Below the pieces are notes generated by a model. It had not been told where the DNA came from and ran no database searches. It saw nothing but the letters and a program-made list of their open reading frames with translations. Positions 20,069 to 29,214 of a stretch of 64,000 nucleotides of DNA are shown one piece after another. The stretch lies in NCBI GenBank assembly GCA_965216965.1, contig CBDCGX010000022.1, positions 1 to 64,000 on the forward strand, read 5' to 3'. The translations under genes were made by a program, and so were the position numbers. This DNA is from CBDAKK01 sp965216965 (GTDB lineage Bacteria; Spirochaetota; Spirochaetia; WTKD01; G963693115). Position 1 is the first letter of the stretch, and each line of letters opens with the position of its first letter.

Positions 20069-22222
20069 ATGGAATCTATTACATCTTTTGTTAAAGATCT
20101 TAATTCTCAACAGCGGGAGGCCGTAGAGCACGTGGGGAGTCCTTTGCTTATACTGGCAGGTCCGGGTTCGGGGAAAACGCGAGTCATAACATATAAAATT
20201 GCGTGGCTTATAAAAGAGTTTGGGATACGTCCTCAGTCAATCTTAGCAATGACTTTTACAAATAAAGCAAAAAAAGAAATGCATAATCGTGTAAAAAATC
20301 TCACACAATTCTCCCAATATGACACCCCTTTTATTAGTACTTTTCATTCTTTTGGAGCATCTCTTTTAAGGCAGTTTTCACAGTTTTTACACCTTGAGAA
20401 GAATTTCCAAATTTATGATTCTAGTGATCAGATTGCACTTCTAAAAGAAGCGATGCCTTCGCATAGTTCGGGACAGCTTTCTCTTTTTATGAAAGGGATA
20501 TCACGAGCAAAAGATTTTGGGCTTCTTCCCAGTGCTGATGAGGAAGATATCAAGAAATTTATTGACATAGAGATCTATAAAAAATATGAAGAAATAAAAT
20601 ACAAAACGGGGAATGTTGATTTTGGAGATTTATTATTGCTGCCGTATCAACTCTTAAAAAAGAATAAAGAAGTAAAAACAATGATAAAGAATCGTTGGAA
20701 GTGGTTTTTAATTGATGAATATCAAGATACAAATGTAATTCAATTTCTACTTTTACAGGAGCTTTGTGGAAATTCTGAAAATATTTGTGTGGTAGGAGAT
20801 GATGATCAGTCTATTTATAAATTTAGAGGTGCTATAGTAGACAATATTTTATTATTTGAAAATCGTGTTTCGCGTACCAAGGTTATAAAATTAGAGCAGA
20901 ATTATAGGTCTACTCCACAAATAATTTCTTTTGCAAAGAAGGTTATAGACAACAATACGGGTCGATATAAAAAACAGATTTTTAGTACATTGCCAAGTGG
21001 TTCCTTACCCACATTAATAGAATCTCGTTCAGAAGATGATGAAATGTCTTATATAGGAGATGTTGTAACCAAAACACTTGAATGTAAAAAAACATGTGCG
21101 TTGTTTTTTAGGACCAATGCACAATCACGATCGTATGAAATAATGCTTAGAAAAAATAATATTCCCTATATTATTGTGGGTGCGGTAGGTTTTTTTGCAC
21201 GAGCTGAGGTAAAAGATATCCTTTCGTTTGTAAGAATATTAAAAAACCAAAATGATATTATAAGTTTTGCAAGGGTTATAAATAAACCTGCTCGCGGTAT
21301 AGGAGAAAAAAGTCTTGAAAAAATTGTTGCACTTATGAAAAGTGGTAAAACATGGATGGAAGCAATACAAGAGAGTGTTGACGTGTTGTCTAATAAGGCA
21401 TGCGATGGAGCAAGGAAGTTCTTGGAAATTTTCACTTCTCTTGATATGGACGTTAAAAACATAGGAGAGGTGTGTAAATATATTTTTATGAAAAGCGGAT
21501 TGTATGAAATATACAAGGAGGAAGATAAGAACGATGGCACTGAACGCGTACGGAACGTAAATGAACTTATAAGTTATGCATTTGAATTTAAGAACACAGA
21601 TGATGGATGGAATTCTTTTTTAGAACAAATAGCACTTGCCGAAGGTGCACCCCAAGAGGGCTCTGTAGAACCAGCTTTGTGTGTACAGCTTATGACAATG
21701 CATAGGTCAAAGGGCTTGGAGTTTGATTGTGTAATAGTGTGTGGTGTAGAGCAGGGAAGCATTCCTATGTGTGTAGACACTTCATTTTTGGACGAAGAAA
21801 TAGAAGAAGAGCGGCGACTGTTCTATGTGAGTATTACTCGAGCGAAGGAACGATTGTATCTTACATATACTCATATGCGACGAAGATTTGGAAAGATACA
21901 ATTTTCTATATTGTCATCGTTTTTACAAGACGTAGGAGACGATTATATACACAAAGAATATATAGAATATAATAGAAGTCGCTCATATGAAAAAAATAGC
22001 TCTCATTATGCAATACACTCTGCTGATCCGATAAGAAAGTCAAAGAAAAGCGAGTGGCAGGTCGGACAAAGAGTACAGCATTCTAAGTATGGTAAAGGGT
22101 ATGTAAGATCTATAGACGAAACCAATACAGATATTGTTGTTAGTATAGAGTTTGATAATGATTATGAAGCCTGCTTTATACCGAGATTTGCTTCTGGGCT
22201 TAAGAAAATAGAAAATTATTAA
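20069..22222 (+). CDS. pcrA: UvrD/PcrA-type superfamily 1 DNA helicase
   Basis: 717 residues, 3'-5' helicase for repair and removal of protein blocks. All SF1A motifs are present: motif I LAGPGSGKTRV, Ia AMTFTNKAKKEM, II LIDEYQDTN, III GDDDQSIYKFRGA, IV EQNYRSTPQII, V MTMHRSKGLEFDCV and VI RRLFYVSITRAKE. A C-terminal tail of about 70 residues ends in a small beta-domain (WQVGQRVQHSKYGKGYV) like the RNA-polymerase-binding Tudor of PcrA. It starts 5 bases after the rodZ-like stop. Confidence 0.93.
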   Translation: MESITSFVKDLNSQQREAVEHVGSPLLILAGPGSGKTRVITYKIAWLIKEFGIRPQSILAMTFTNKAKKEMHNRVKNLTQFSQYDTPFISTFHSFGASLLRQFSQFLHLEKNFQIYDSSDQIALLKEAMPSHSSGQLSLFMKGISRAKDFGLLPSADEEDIKKFIDIEIYKKYEEIKYKTGNVDFGDLLLLPYQLLKKNKEVKTMIKNRWKWFLIDEYQDTNVIQFLLLQELCGNSENICVVGDDDQSIYKFRGAIVDNILLFENRVSRTKVIKLEQNYRSTPQIISFAKKVIDNNTGRYKKQIFSTLPSGSLPTLIESRSEDDEMSYIGDVVTKTLECKKTCALFFRTNAQSRSYEIMLRKNNIPYIIVGAVGFFARAEVKDILSFVRILKNQNDIISFARVINKPARGIGEKSLEKIVALMKSGKTWMEAIQESVDVLSNKACDGARKFLEIFTSLDMDVKNIGEVCKYIFMKSGLYEIYKEEDKNDGTERVRNVNELISYAFEFKNTDDGWNSFLEQIALAEGAPQEGSVEPALCVQLMTMHRSKGLEFDCVIVCGVEQGSIPMCVDTSFLDEEIEEERRLFYVSITRAKERLYLTYTHMRRRFGKIQFSILSSFLQDVGDDYIHKEYIEYNRSRSYEKNSSHYAIHSADPIRKSKKSEWQVGQRVQHSKYGKGYVRSIDETNTDIVVSIEFDNDYEACFIPRFASGLKKIENY

Positions 22223-22236
22223 CGAATAATATAATG

Positions 22237-22590
22237 CCATATGTAAAGATAAAGGATTTGAAGGATATAAGGAATTTTTGCGAGAATTAGAGAGATTCCG
22301 ACGATATGGAATATCGTTAGAACAGCTTGATGAAGTATTGACAAGCAAGATTGAGTTTTTTGAAAGAGTAAAAGGAAATAATTTTTAATTCCTTGATTTA
22401 ATTGTTAGTGATTTTATAAATGGCATAGATATTGTTGATTCCAAAGTAATAGCTGCATCAATACAAAATAGTAACGAAGAAAAACGCAATAGTTTTTAGC
22501 AAAGGTAAATGCCTATCTTGCCAACGTAGGAAACACATCGACTGTTTGCTTTAGCTTTATAGTTGGAAAGGATAGAGAAATAATATAAAC
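22237..22590 (+). pseudogene. Relic of an M16 protease gene
   Basis: Short diverged copy of an internal segment of the downstream M16 protease (compare 23725-24075). It reads GYKEFLRELERFRRYGISLEQLDEVL, then DFINGIDIV and NAYLANVGNTST, with stops at several places. Both ends of the gene are missing. It is most simply the remainder of a tandem duplicate lost by deletion. Confidence 0.8.
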
Positions 22591-22665
22591 TACTCATAGT
22601 GGCGTCTCATTGAATAATGGTATTATATATAATATAATACCATTAAAGTTGTCACAGGAGGGAGT

Positions 22666-25485
22666 ATGAAAAAAAGACACCATAGGGTTTATGTATTAAC
22701 TGTACTATTATTATTTTTAACGTTTACTATAGGATATGCCAAAGGAACATCTGAGTTGTATGAAGGAGCGTATAAGAACAGTCTTTCTAATGGCATGACA
22801 TACTATCTTCATAAAAACAATAGCGAAGAGATTATAACAATAGCATTGATTGTACATGTGGGATCAGTACTAGAAAATAAAAAGCAGCGTGGGCTTGCAC
22901 ATTTTGTTGAGCATGTGGCATTTAATGGGACGGAAAAATATCCTTTTAATGCATTAGTTACAATGCTGGAAGAAAAGGGATTGTTTGCTGGAAGAGACTT
23001 TAATGTAAATATTAATTATGACTACACGGTATTTCGCCTTACAGTTCCTTCTAAGGCAAAAGAATACTTAGATATAGCACTTGATGTTATTAATGAATGG
23101 GCATTTCATCTTACATATGATGAAAAAAGCATAGAAAAGGGAAAAGAATCATTAGCAGAAGAAATAAAACTATATCAACAATCGCTGCCTACTGTGTATG
23201 AGAAACTTCGTGCATTTTTCCTTGAAGGGTCGGAGTATGCAAAAAGAAGTCCGTCGGGCACTTTAGAAGTAATAAACAATGCAAAACGTGATGATATAAA
23301 ATCCTTTTATGATATATGGTATAAACCTAACCTCATGGCAATAGCGGTACTTGGAGATATCAATGTACAAAAGGTGAAAAAGAAAATTGAAACAATTTTT
23401 ACTAACGAGGCAGATGTTATAAAACGCCCAGAGTATGCAATACCTTTAGGGGTTAAGAATGATGTAAAGGTACAGTATTTTATGATGGATAACAAAGAGC
23501 AAGCACCTATGGGTATTATGGTGTATGGAGAGAAATATGCAAGCACTGAAATGAGCAAGGAAGCCGCCATAAATAGACTTGTGTATCCGGTTGCTCTTAG
23601 GGTTATAGATAGACGTTTTTCTGATGTTGCACAACAGAGTGATAATTTAAATGGAGTGCGCACATCAATTGCGGTACATGGACGTACATACATACAAACA
23701 TTTATAGAATTTTTTTCATATAAAAACAAAGGGCTCAAAGGATATAAGGAATTTTTGCTAGAACTAGAGAGATTAAGACGATATGGGATATCGCTAGAAC
23801 AGCTTGATGAAGCACTGGCAAGTCAAATTGCGTTTTCTGAGGCGGTGAGTAAGAATAATCTTTCCTTTCTTGATGAAATTATTAGTGATTTTATAAATGG
23901 TATTGATATTATTAATTATAAAACTATAGCTACAATAATACAGAAGGGTAGCAAGAAAAAACGTGAAGATTTTTTAGCAAAGGTAAATGCCTATCTTGCC
24001 AACGTAGGAAACACATCGACTGTTCACTTTGGTTTTATATTTGGAAAGGATGAGACTCTTCCAGAAAAGAAAACTATTACATCGTTGTATCATAATGTTT
24101 CCTCTCTATCAATAAAAGAAAGTTTACGTGCTACAAAATTAGAACCACTCACAGCACTTATAAATAAACAAGACGACAAGATTATCAAAAATGGAAAGAT
24201 AGTATCAAAGAAATATAATACAAAACAAAAAAAAGGAATTTTTACTCTTTCAAATGGCATTACTGTTATTTTCCAAAGGACAAACGGGCAAGCAAATGAT
24301 ATTGCAATACATGCAACTGCACAAAATGCTAATATAACAAAATATGTTAAGACAGAAGCTGATGTAGTTACAAGCTATTTTGTATCGAGCACATTACAAT
24401 ATGTAGATTTTGGTGTTTTATCGTCCAATAGCGTATATGAATATTTAATGCAGAAATCTATATACGTGAATTTTTCTTATGGGGGAATGCGTACCATTAC
24501 TATAAACTCACCTGCTCAGAATTCAAGAGATGTATTTCAGATGTTACATGTGCTATTTTCTGGGTTACGCTATAATGAAGCACAGTTGCGTACATTTAAG
24601 CAAAATGTAAAAGATAGCATTGTTGCGACTATTTCGGACTTGCCACTTAACAAATATTATTGGGAGCTTGCATTTCCCAATAATCCCTTTACTTTTGATT
24701 TTACTGAAAAAAAAGCAGATATATTTAATCCCGTACGAGCGGTTGCTATAACAGATGAAGCTCTTAGTAATCCGAGTGAATATACATTTGTTATTTCGGG
24801 AAATATTACCTTTAGAAAGGTGCAAGAATTAGCAAAGAAGTATCTCGGGTCGCTTAAGACAAAGAAAGCGGATATACAAGTGGCATCATTTGATATAGGA
24901 ATCACAAAGAAACCAGAAAACACTATTACGTACACGCGGAAAGGAAAACAATCTCTTGTATTATATGGGTGGATAAAAGATCAAAAAGGTGAAAAATATT
25001 CACTACAGGAATCGAGTATAGCAAGAGTCGTAGCTTCCGCACTAAATATTGCTTTGACCAATGTAGTGAAAGAACAAAAGTCTTTAGTTAGTGCTATTGT
25101 TCCAAGCATTGATTTTGGAATTGATATTAATAAATATACTAATATAACGGTATCTTTTGAGTCTCGTCCTGACCAAGTGAAAGAAGCAATAAAAGAATCT
25201 AAGAATATAATAATTGGTTTTGTAGAACAAAAACTAGACGAACAAATAATCACATATGCAAAAAACACAGTTATATCACAGATACAAGATGAGCTTACTC
25301 ATAGTAGCAGTTTTTTCTCATACAACTTACAACAAGCGTATCAAGATAAGAAAGATATTTTTTCATTTATTGATGATTTATCTTCTCTTTATGATACAAT
25401 ATCGTATGATGATGTATCGGAGTATTTAAAACAGTTTTTACAAAATGCTCGTTATGTAGAAGTAATACAGAATCCTAAAAAATAA
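22666..25485 (+). CDS. Secreted M16-family zinc metalloprotease
   Basis: 939 residues with an N-terminal signal peptide (YVLTVLLLFLTFTIGYA). The first M16 domain carries the inverted zinc motif HxxEH in HFVEHVAFNG, with the distal glutamate expected in the SLAEEIKLYQ helix about 75 residues on. Three further M16-like lobes follow. PqqL-type periplasmic peptidases have this size and layout; they degrade peptides or unfolded proteins. Strong ribosome binding site (GGAGGG) before ATG. A relic of the same family lies directly upstream. Confidence 0.85.
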   Translation: MKKRHHRVYVLTVLLLFLTFTIGYAKGTSELYEGAYKNSLSNGMTYYLHKNNSEEIITIALIVHVGSVLENKKQRGLAHFVEHVAFNGTEKYPFNALVTMLEEKGLFAGRDFNVNINYDYTVFRLTVPSKAKEYLDIALDVINEWAFHLTYDEKSIEKGKESLAEEIKLYQQSLPTVYEKLRAFFLEGSEYAKRSPSGTLEVINNAKRDDIKSFYDIWYKPNLMAIAVLGDINVQKVKKKIETIFTNEADVIKRPEYAIPLGVKNDVKVQYFMMDNKEQAPMGIMVYGEKYASTEMSKEAAINRLVYPVALRVIDRRFSDVAQQSDNLNGVRTSIAVHGRTYIQTFIEFFSYKNKGLKGYKEFLLELERLRRYGISLEQLDEALASQIAFSEAVSKNNLSFLDEIISDFINGIDIINYKTIATIIQKGSKKKREDFLAKVNAYLANVGNTSTVHFGFIFGKDETLPEKKTITSLYHNVSSLSIKESLRATKLEPLTALINKQDDKIIKNGKIVSKKYNTKQKKGIFTLSNGITVIFQRTNGQANDIAIHATAQNANITKYVKTEADVVTSYFVSSTLQYVDFGVLSSNSVYEYLMQKSIYVNFSYGGMRTITINSPAQNSRDVFQMLHVLFSGLRYNEAQLRTFKQNVKDSIVATISDLPLNKYYWELAFPNNPFTFDFTEKKADIFNPVRAVAITDEALSNPSEYTFVISGNITFRKVQELAKKYLGSLKTKKADIQVASFDIGITKKPENTITYTRKGKQSLVLYGWIKDQKGEKYSLQESSIARVVASALNIALTNVVKEQKSLVSAIVPSIDFGIDINKYTNITVSFESRPDQVKEAIKESKNIIIGFVEQKLDEQIITYAKNTVISQIQDELTHSSSFFSYNLQQAYQDKKDIFSFIDDLSSLYDTISYDDVSEYLKQFLQNARYVEVIQNPKK

Positions 25486-25656
25486 AGTGTTCTGTAATAT
25501 TCCATTGACATATGAAATTATGAGAAATAGTTTATAGTATATAATCATACAATATTACAAACAAAGTAATACAGCAGGATATTATCTATGATAGAATAGA
25601 TAACAGTTAGCGTATTCATGCGAGTAAATAAAAACACAATAATGAGGAACCCATAA

Positions 25657-27294
25657 ATGCTTACAGTACAAGAGATAAATCTTTCTTTTGGAGATAAAAA
25701 ACTTTTTGATTCAGTATGTCTTCAATTTACACCTGGAAATTGTTATGGCATTATAGGTGCAAATGGTGCAGGAAAATCTACTTTTCTTAAAATATTATCG
25801 GGTGAACAATCTCAAGATAGAGGCGAAGTCCAAATGAACGCATCCATGAGAATGTCAGTATTAAAACAAGACCAACATTTATATGATGAACATACTGTGC
25901 TTAATACTATTTTAATGGGGCATGAGAAATTGTATTCCATAATGAAAGAAAAAGATAAAATATATGAAAAAGAAGATTTTAGTGATGAAGATGGAATGCG
26001 AGTTGCTACACTTGAAGAAGAATTTTCGTCTATAGGTGGATGGGAAGCTGAAAGTGAAGCTGGGGTCTTGTTAGATGGATTGGGACTTTCGTCTGATATC
26101 TTGACAAAGAAAATGGACTCTATTGAACCCTTAGACAAAACAAGAGTATTACTTGCACAAGCGCTCTTTGGTATTCCTGATATTTTAATAATGGATGAGC
26201 CTACTAATGGGCTTGATTTAGAGTCTATTCAATGGCTTGAAGACTTTTTATTAAAGTTTGAGAATATTGCAATAATTGTATCTCATAATAGACATTTTCT
26301 TAATGCTGTGTGTACGCATACGCTTGATATAGATTATGGAAAGATAAATATGTATGTAGGCAATTATGATTTTTGGTATGAGTCGAGCCAACTTATGCAA
26401 AGACAAAGAAAAGCAGATGAAAAGAAGAAAGAAAAAATGCAAGAAGACCTTAAAGAATTTATACGACGGTTTTCATCTCATAAGGCTCGAGCAAAACAAG
26501 CTACATCTAGAAAAAAACTATTAGAGAAGATTGAAATAGATCAGCTGCCAAAGAGTTCTCGTAAATTTCCTTATGTTCATTTTTCGCCAGAAAGAGAGTG
26601 TGGAAAATCTGTATTAGAAATAAAAAATCTTACTATAGAAAAAAATGGAGAAACGCTTATTAAAGATCTCTCGTTGCAAATTCAAAAAGATCAGAAAATA
26701 GCGTTTGTGGGACCATATAATAATGCTAAGACGGCATTGTTTGAGGCACTTAAAGGAAATAAAGAATATATTACAAATGGAGAGATAGAATGGGGTATTA
26801 CTATTTTATCTGAGTATTATCTCAAAGACAATAGACAGTTTTTTGAGGAAGACATAAGTGTTTTAGATTGGTTGAGTACTTATACGAATTCAACTGACGA
26901 AAGATTTATACGAGGATTTTTGGGAAGAATGCTTTTTAGTGGCGATGAGCCATATAAGTCTGTAAAAGTACTGTCTGGTGGTGAGAAAGCACGTTGTATG
27001 CTTTCTAAGATTATGCTTACTTCGCCTAATGTAATTATATTTGATGAGCCAACAAACCATTTAGACCTTGAGGCAATTACATCTCTTAATAATGCACTTA
27101 TTGATTTTAAGGGAGTGTTGCTTTTTAATTCTCATGATCAACAGTTTGTAGACACTGTTGCTAACAGAATTATAGAAATAACGCCTAATGGAATTGTAGA
27201 TTGTCTTATGAGCCTTTCTGATTATATGCAGAATCAAAAAATGCAAGAAATGAGAAATGAATTATATGCTTCTCATAATAGAATACAAATATAA
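25657..27294 (+). CDS. ABC-F family ATPase (YbiT-like) with one degenerate ATP site
   Basis: 545 residues, two nucleotide-binding domains, no membrane part: the ABC-F ribosome-associated class. Domain 1 has Walker A GANGAGKST and Walker B ILIMDEPTNGLD, but its signature is IEPLDKTR instead of LSGGxxxR. Domain 2 has a normal signature (LSGGEKARC) and Walker B (VIIFDEPTNHLD), but its Walker A is GPYNNAKTA, lacking the GK pair. As the two sites are composite, one site is complete and the other lost on both faces, a coherent asymmetry. The charged linker (about 245-290) fits the tRNA-contacting arm. Confidence 0.85.
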   Translation: MLTVQEINLSFGDKKLFDSVCLQFTPGNCYGIIGANGAGKSTFLKILSGEQSQDRGEVQMNASMRMSVLKQDQHLYDEHTVLNTILMGHEKLYSIMKEKDKIYEKEDFSDEDGMRVATLEEEFSSIGGWEAESEAGVLLDGLGLSSDILTKKMDSIEPLDKTRVLLAQALFGIPDILIMDEPTNGLDLESIQWLEDFLLKFENIAIIVSHNRHFLNAVCTHTLDIDYGKINMYVGNYDFWYESSQLMQRQRKADEKKKEKMQEDLKEFIRRFSSHKARAKQATSRKKLLEKIEIDQLPKSSRKFPYVHFSPERECGKSVLEIKNLTIEKNGETLIKDLSLQIQKDQKIAFVGPYNNAKTALFEALKGNKEYITNGEIEWGITILSEYYLKDNRQFFEEDISVLDWLSTYTNSTDERFIRGFLGRMLFSGDEPYKSVKVLSGGEKARCMLSKIMLTSPNVIIFDEPTNHLDLEAITSLNNALIDFKGVLLFNSHDQQFVDTVANRIIEITPNGIVDCLMSLSDYMQNQKMQEMRNELYASHNRIQI

Positions 27295-27319
27295 TTTCTA
27301 CGATGGAAATCGTATTGGA

Positions 27320-28249
27320 TTATTTTTGAAATAAAGATTGTATTTTTCTATAGACTCTCATAATAATTCTAACAACAATGCTATGAGGGGATTTTGTCAT
27401 TATTTGAATAGCTTTTCGAGCATGATGAAGTTCTCTTATTTGTAATGACGGAGGTATAGTAATATTTATATATGCCATAGGAGCATTGGGGTTATATTCA
27501 CTTAGTGCATGAGTGCTTAATCCATCGTTTCGCCATCCAATATTATTGGTCAGTGTTTCTGGGGGATATAGGCAAAATCTGTTTTGTAAAAACAATGATA
27601 CCCCGGTTTGCACATCCCATGTATTTATATATCCATTCATTTGTGCTTTTAAAATACCAGACACCCATCGACTATGTCCATAGTCAAGTTCTTTCTTTTT
27701 ATTTCTATTGAGGGATTGATTGAGTTTTTGTGCATCCCAACAAAGAGAGTTCCATCGATCTCTCCACGTTGCCCATCCCCAACAGCAAAAGTGTTTTAGA
27801 AAGAAAGGACTGTGAGGGTTAAATATTTTTCTTGAAATTGAATATACATGTCCGCATATTGCTCCTATGGATTGGTTGTTCTCATATTGTGTGAGTCCAG
27901 CAGAGATGAAATTATAAAAATAAGGACTTGTTACTATATCGTCTTCTACTACGATTATTGATTTGTAATCGGTGAGAGTGATGTCTATTGCATGTCGCAC
28001 TGCATTTTGTAGCCCTTTATTGTGAGGGGATGCATGAATAATTTTTTTCCCTTTCCATGGGAACGCTTTGCTTGTTTCTTGTGTTTGTTGTACAAGTTGT
28101 TTTTCTTTTGGATCATCGCGGGCACCATCAATAAAAATATATAGAGGAGCCTTGTCTATAGAATAATTTTGAGATAATGCATACAGTGTTTCTTGTATGT
28201 GTTTTGGTCTTTTAAATCCAATTACTGCAATTGCGTGGTTGTTGATCAT
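27320..28249 (-). CDS. Family 2-like glycosyltransferase
   Basis: 309 residues, GT-A fold. The nucleotide-sugar region starts AVIGFKRPKHIQETLYAL, the DxD-type metal motif lies in IVVEDDIVTSP, and the acceptor region contains CCWGWATWRDRW. No signal peptide or membrane helix, so it is a cytoplasmic enzyme. Convergent with the ABC-F gene, with a small hairpin (ACGAT/ATCGT, 27300-27313) between them. A good AAGGAG site precedes ATG. The sugar substrate cannot be told. Confidence 0.75.
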   Translation of the reverse strand: MINNHAIAVIGFKRPKHIQETLYALSQNYSIDKAPLYIFIDGARDDPKEKQLVQQTQETSKAFPWKGKKIIHASPHNKGLQNAVRHAIDITLTDYKSIIVVEDDIVTSPYFYNFISAGLTQYENNQSIGAICGHVYSISRKIFNPHSPFFLKHFCCWGWATWRDRWNSLCWDAQKLNQSLNRNKKKELDYGHSRWVSGILKAQMNGYINTWDVQTGVSLFLQNRFCLYPPETLTNNIGWRNDGLSTHALSEYNPNAPMAYINITIPPSLQIRELHHARKAIQIMTKSPHSIVVRIIMRVYRKIQSLFQK

Positions 28250-28435
28250 GTAATCTCCTTATTATTGTTATGGCATTAGACGACCTATGGCTATATAGCA
28301 TCATTTATGCTTATTGTATCAAAAATTTAGAACACAATAATACTTTGCTTACAATATAGTTTTTGTGTGTGTATTTAAATTGTATTTTCTATTAAAAAAC
28401 ACATAGGCACTATTTTGTTTTTAATCTAAATTGTA

Positions 28436-28519
28436 TACCAGTGGTGGGACTTGAACCCACATGAGGTTGCCCTCACAAGATTTTGAATCTAGCGTGTCTA
28501 CCAATTTCACCACACTGGC
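28436..28519 (-). tRNA. tRNA-Leu (anticodon CAA)
   Basis: Minus strand, 84 nt with a long variable arm. Acceptor GCCAGTG pairs with CACTGGT (first pair G-U), the anticodon loop is TTCAAAA, the T-arm reads GTGGGTTCAAGTCCCAC, and the discriminator is A. One mismatch in the anticodon stem. Confidence 0.92.
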
Positions 28520-28646
28520 ACGTAATTTAGCATAATTGTATCAAATTTTTTTAACACATAGAGCTAAAATATGCTCTTTTAGCCTAATTATAATGGTTTT
28601 TACTGATTTTTTTTAAAAAACAATAAAAAAACAATGCAAGAAGATA

Positions 28647-28676
28647 TTGACTTTAACTACTATTATCTGCTAATGT
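28647..28676 (+). promoter_or_regulatory. Putative promoter of the rpmH-rnpA-yidC-jag cluster
   Basis: TTGACT, an 18-base spacer and an extended TGCTAATGT -10 element end 15 bases before the rpmH start. A second TATAAT lies at 28682-28687 but has no matching -35 box. Confidence 0.4.
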
Positions 28677-28690
28677 AGTACTATAATATT

Positions 28691-28846
28691 ATGAAACCTA
28701 CATATCAACCTAGTAGAATGAAAAGGGTACGCAAGTTTGGGTTTAGATCGCGTATGAGAACAAAAGATGGAAGACTTATCCTTAAGAGACGAAGAGCAAA
28801 AGGACGAGTGAAGCTTACTGTATCTGATGAAAAAAAACCATATTAA
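28691..28846 (+). CDS. rpmH: 50S ribosomal protein L34
   Basis: 51 residues, very basic. It begins MKPTYQPSRMKRVRKFGFR and contains RMRTKDGRLILKRRRAKGR, the L34 pattern, with a short acidic extension at the end (SDEKKPY). First gene of the widely conserved rpmH-rnpA-yidC-jag order; seven bases separate it from rnpA. Confidence 0.95.
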   Translation: MKPTYQPSRMKRVRKFGFRSRMRTKDGRLILKRRRAKGRVKLTVSDEKKPY

Positions 28847-28853
28847 AAATTAG

Positions 28854-29192
28854 GTGTATATTGATACTATAAAATATAAAAAAGAAATATCCACCTTGTT
28901 TTTACGCGGCAAGATAGTAGCCGATAAAAACATGCTCATTAAGGTATTAAAAAATAGATACAAATGCAATAGAGTTTTATTTGCGGTATCAAAAAAAAAG
29001 GGGAATAAACCTAAGAGAAATAGACAAATAAGAAGGATGAGAGCCATTGCTAGAGAAACAGACGTATATACCATGTCTTTGTGTCTTGATATTGCAATTA
29101 TAATACTCCGGATTGATGCCACATCGCATGAACTCTGGAAATCTTTTTCTTATCTTATGCAGAATGTTAATAAAGGGTGTAACAAAGACTAA
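28854..29192 (+). CDS. rnpA: Ribonuclease P protein component
   Basis: 112 residues starting at GTG. Contains the family signature in RNRQIRRMRAIARE and the ILFAVSKKKGNK-type beta strand (here RVLFAVSKKKGNKPKRN). It assists the RNase P RNA in tRNA 5' maturation. Recognised chiefly by the RNR-IRR motif and its place between rpmH and yidC. Confidence 0.88.
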   Translation: MYIDTIKYKKEISTLFLRGKIVADKNMLIKVLKNRYKCNRVLFAVSKKKGNKPKRNRQIRRMRAIARETDVYTMSLCLDIAIIILRIDATSHELWKSFSYLMQNVNKGCNKD

Positions 29193-29214
29193 ATAATATA
29201 TTGAGAATACGTTT

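Noticed and set aside
25505..25545. Promoter with TTGACA and TATAAT upstream of the ABC-F gene
   Set aside because: The two hexamers are 29 bases apart, too far for sigma-70; no acceptable -10 lies at 16-18 bases.
28250..28690. Replication origin next to rpmH
   Set aside because: No cluster of DnaA boxes and no dnaA gene; AT-richness alone is not enough in this genome.
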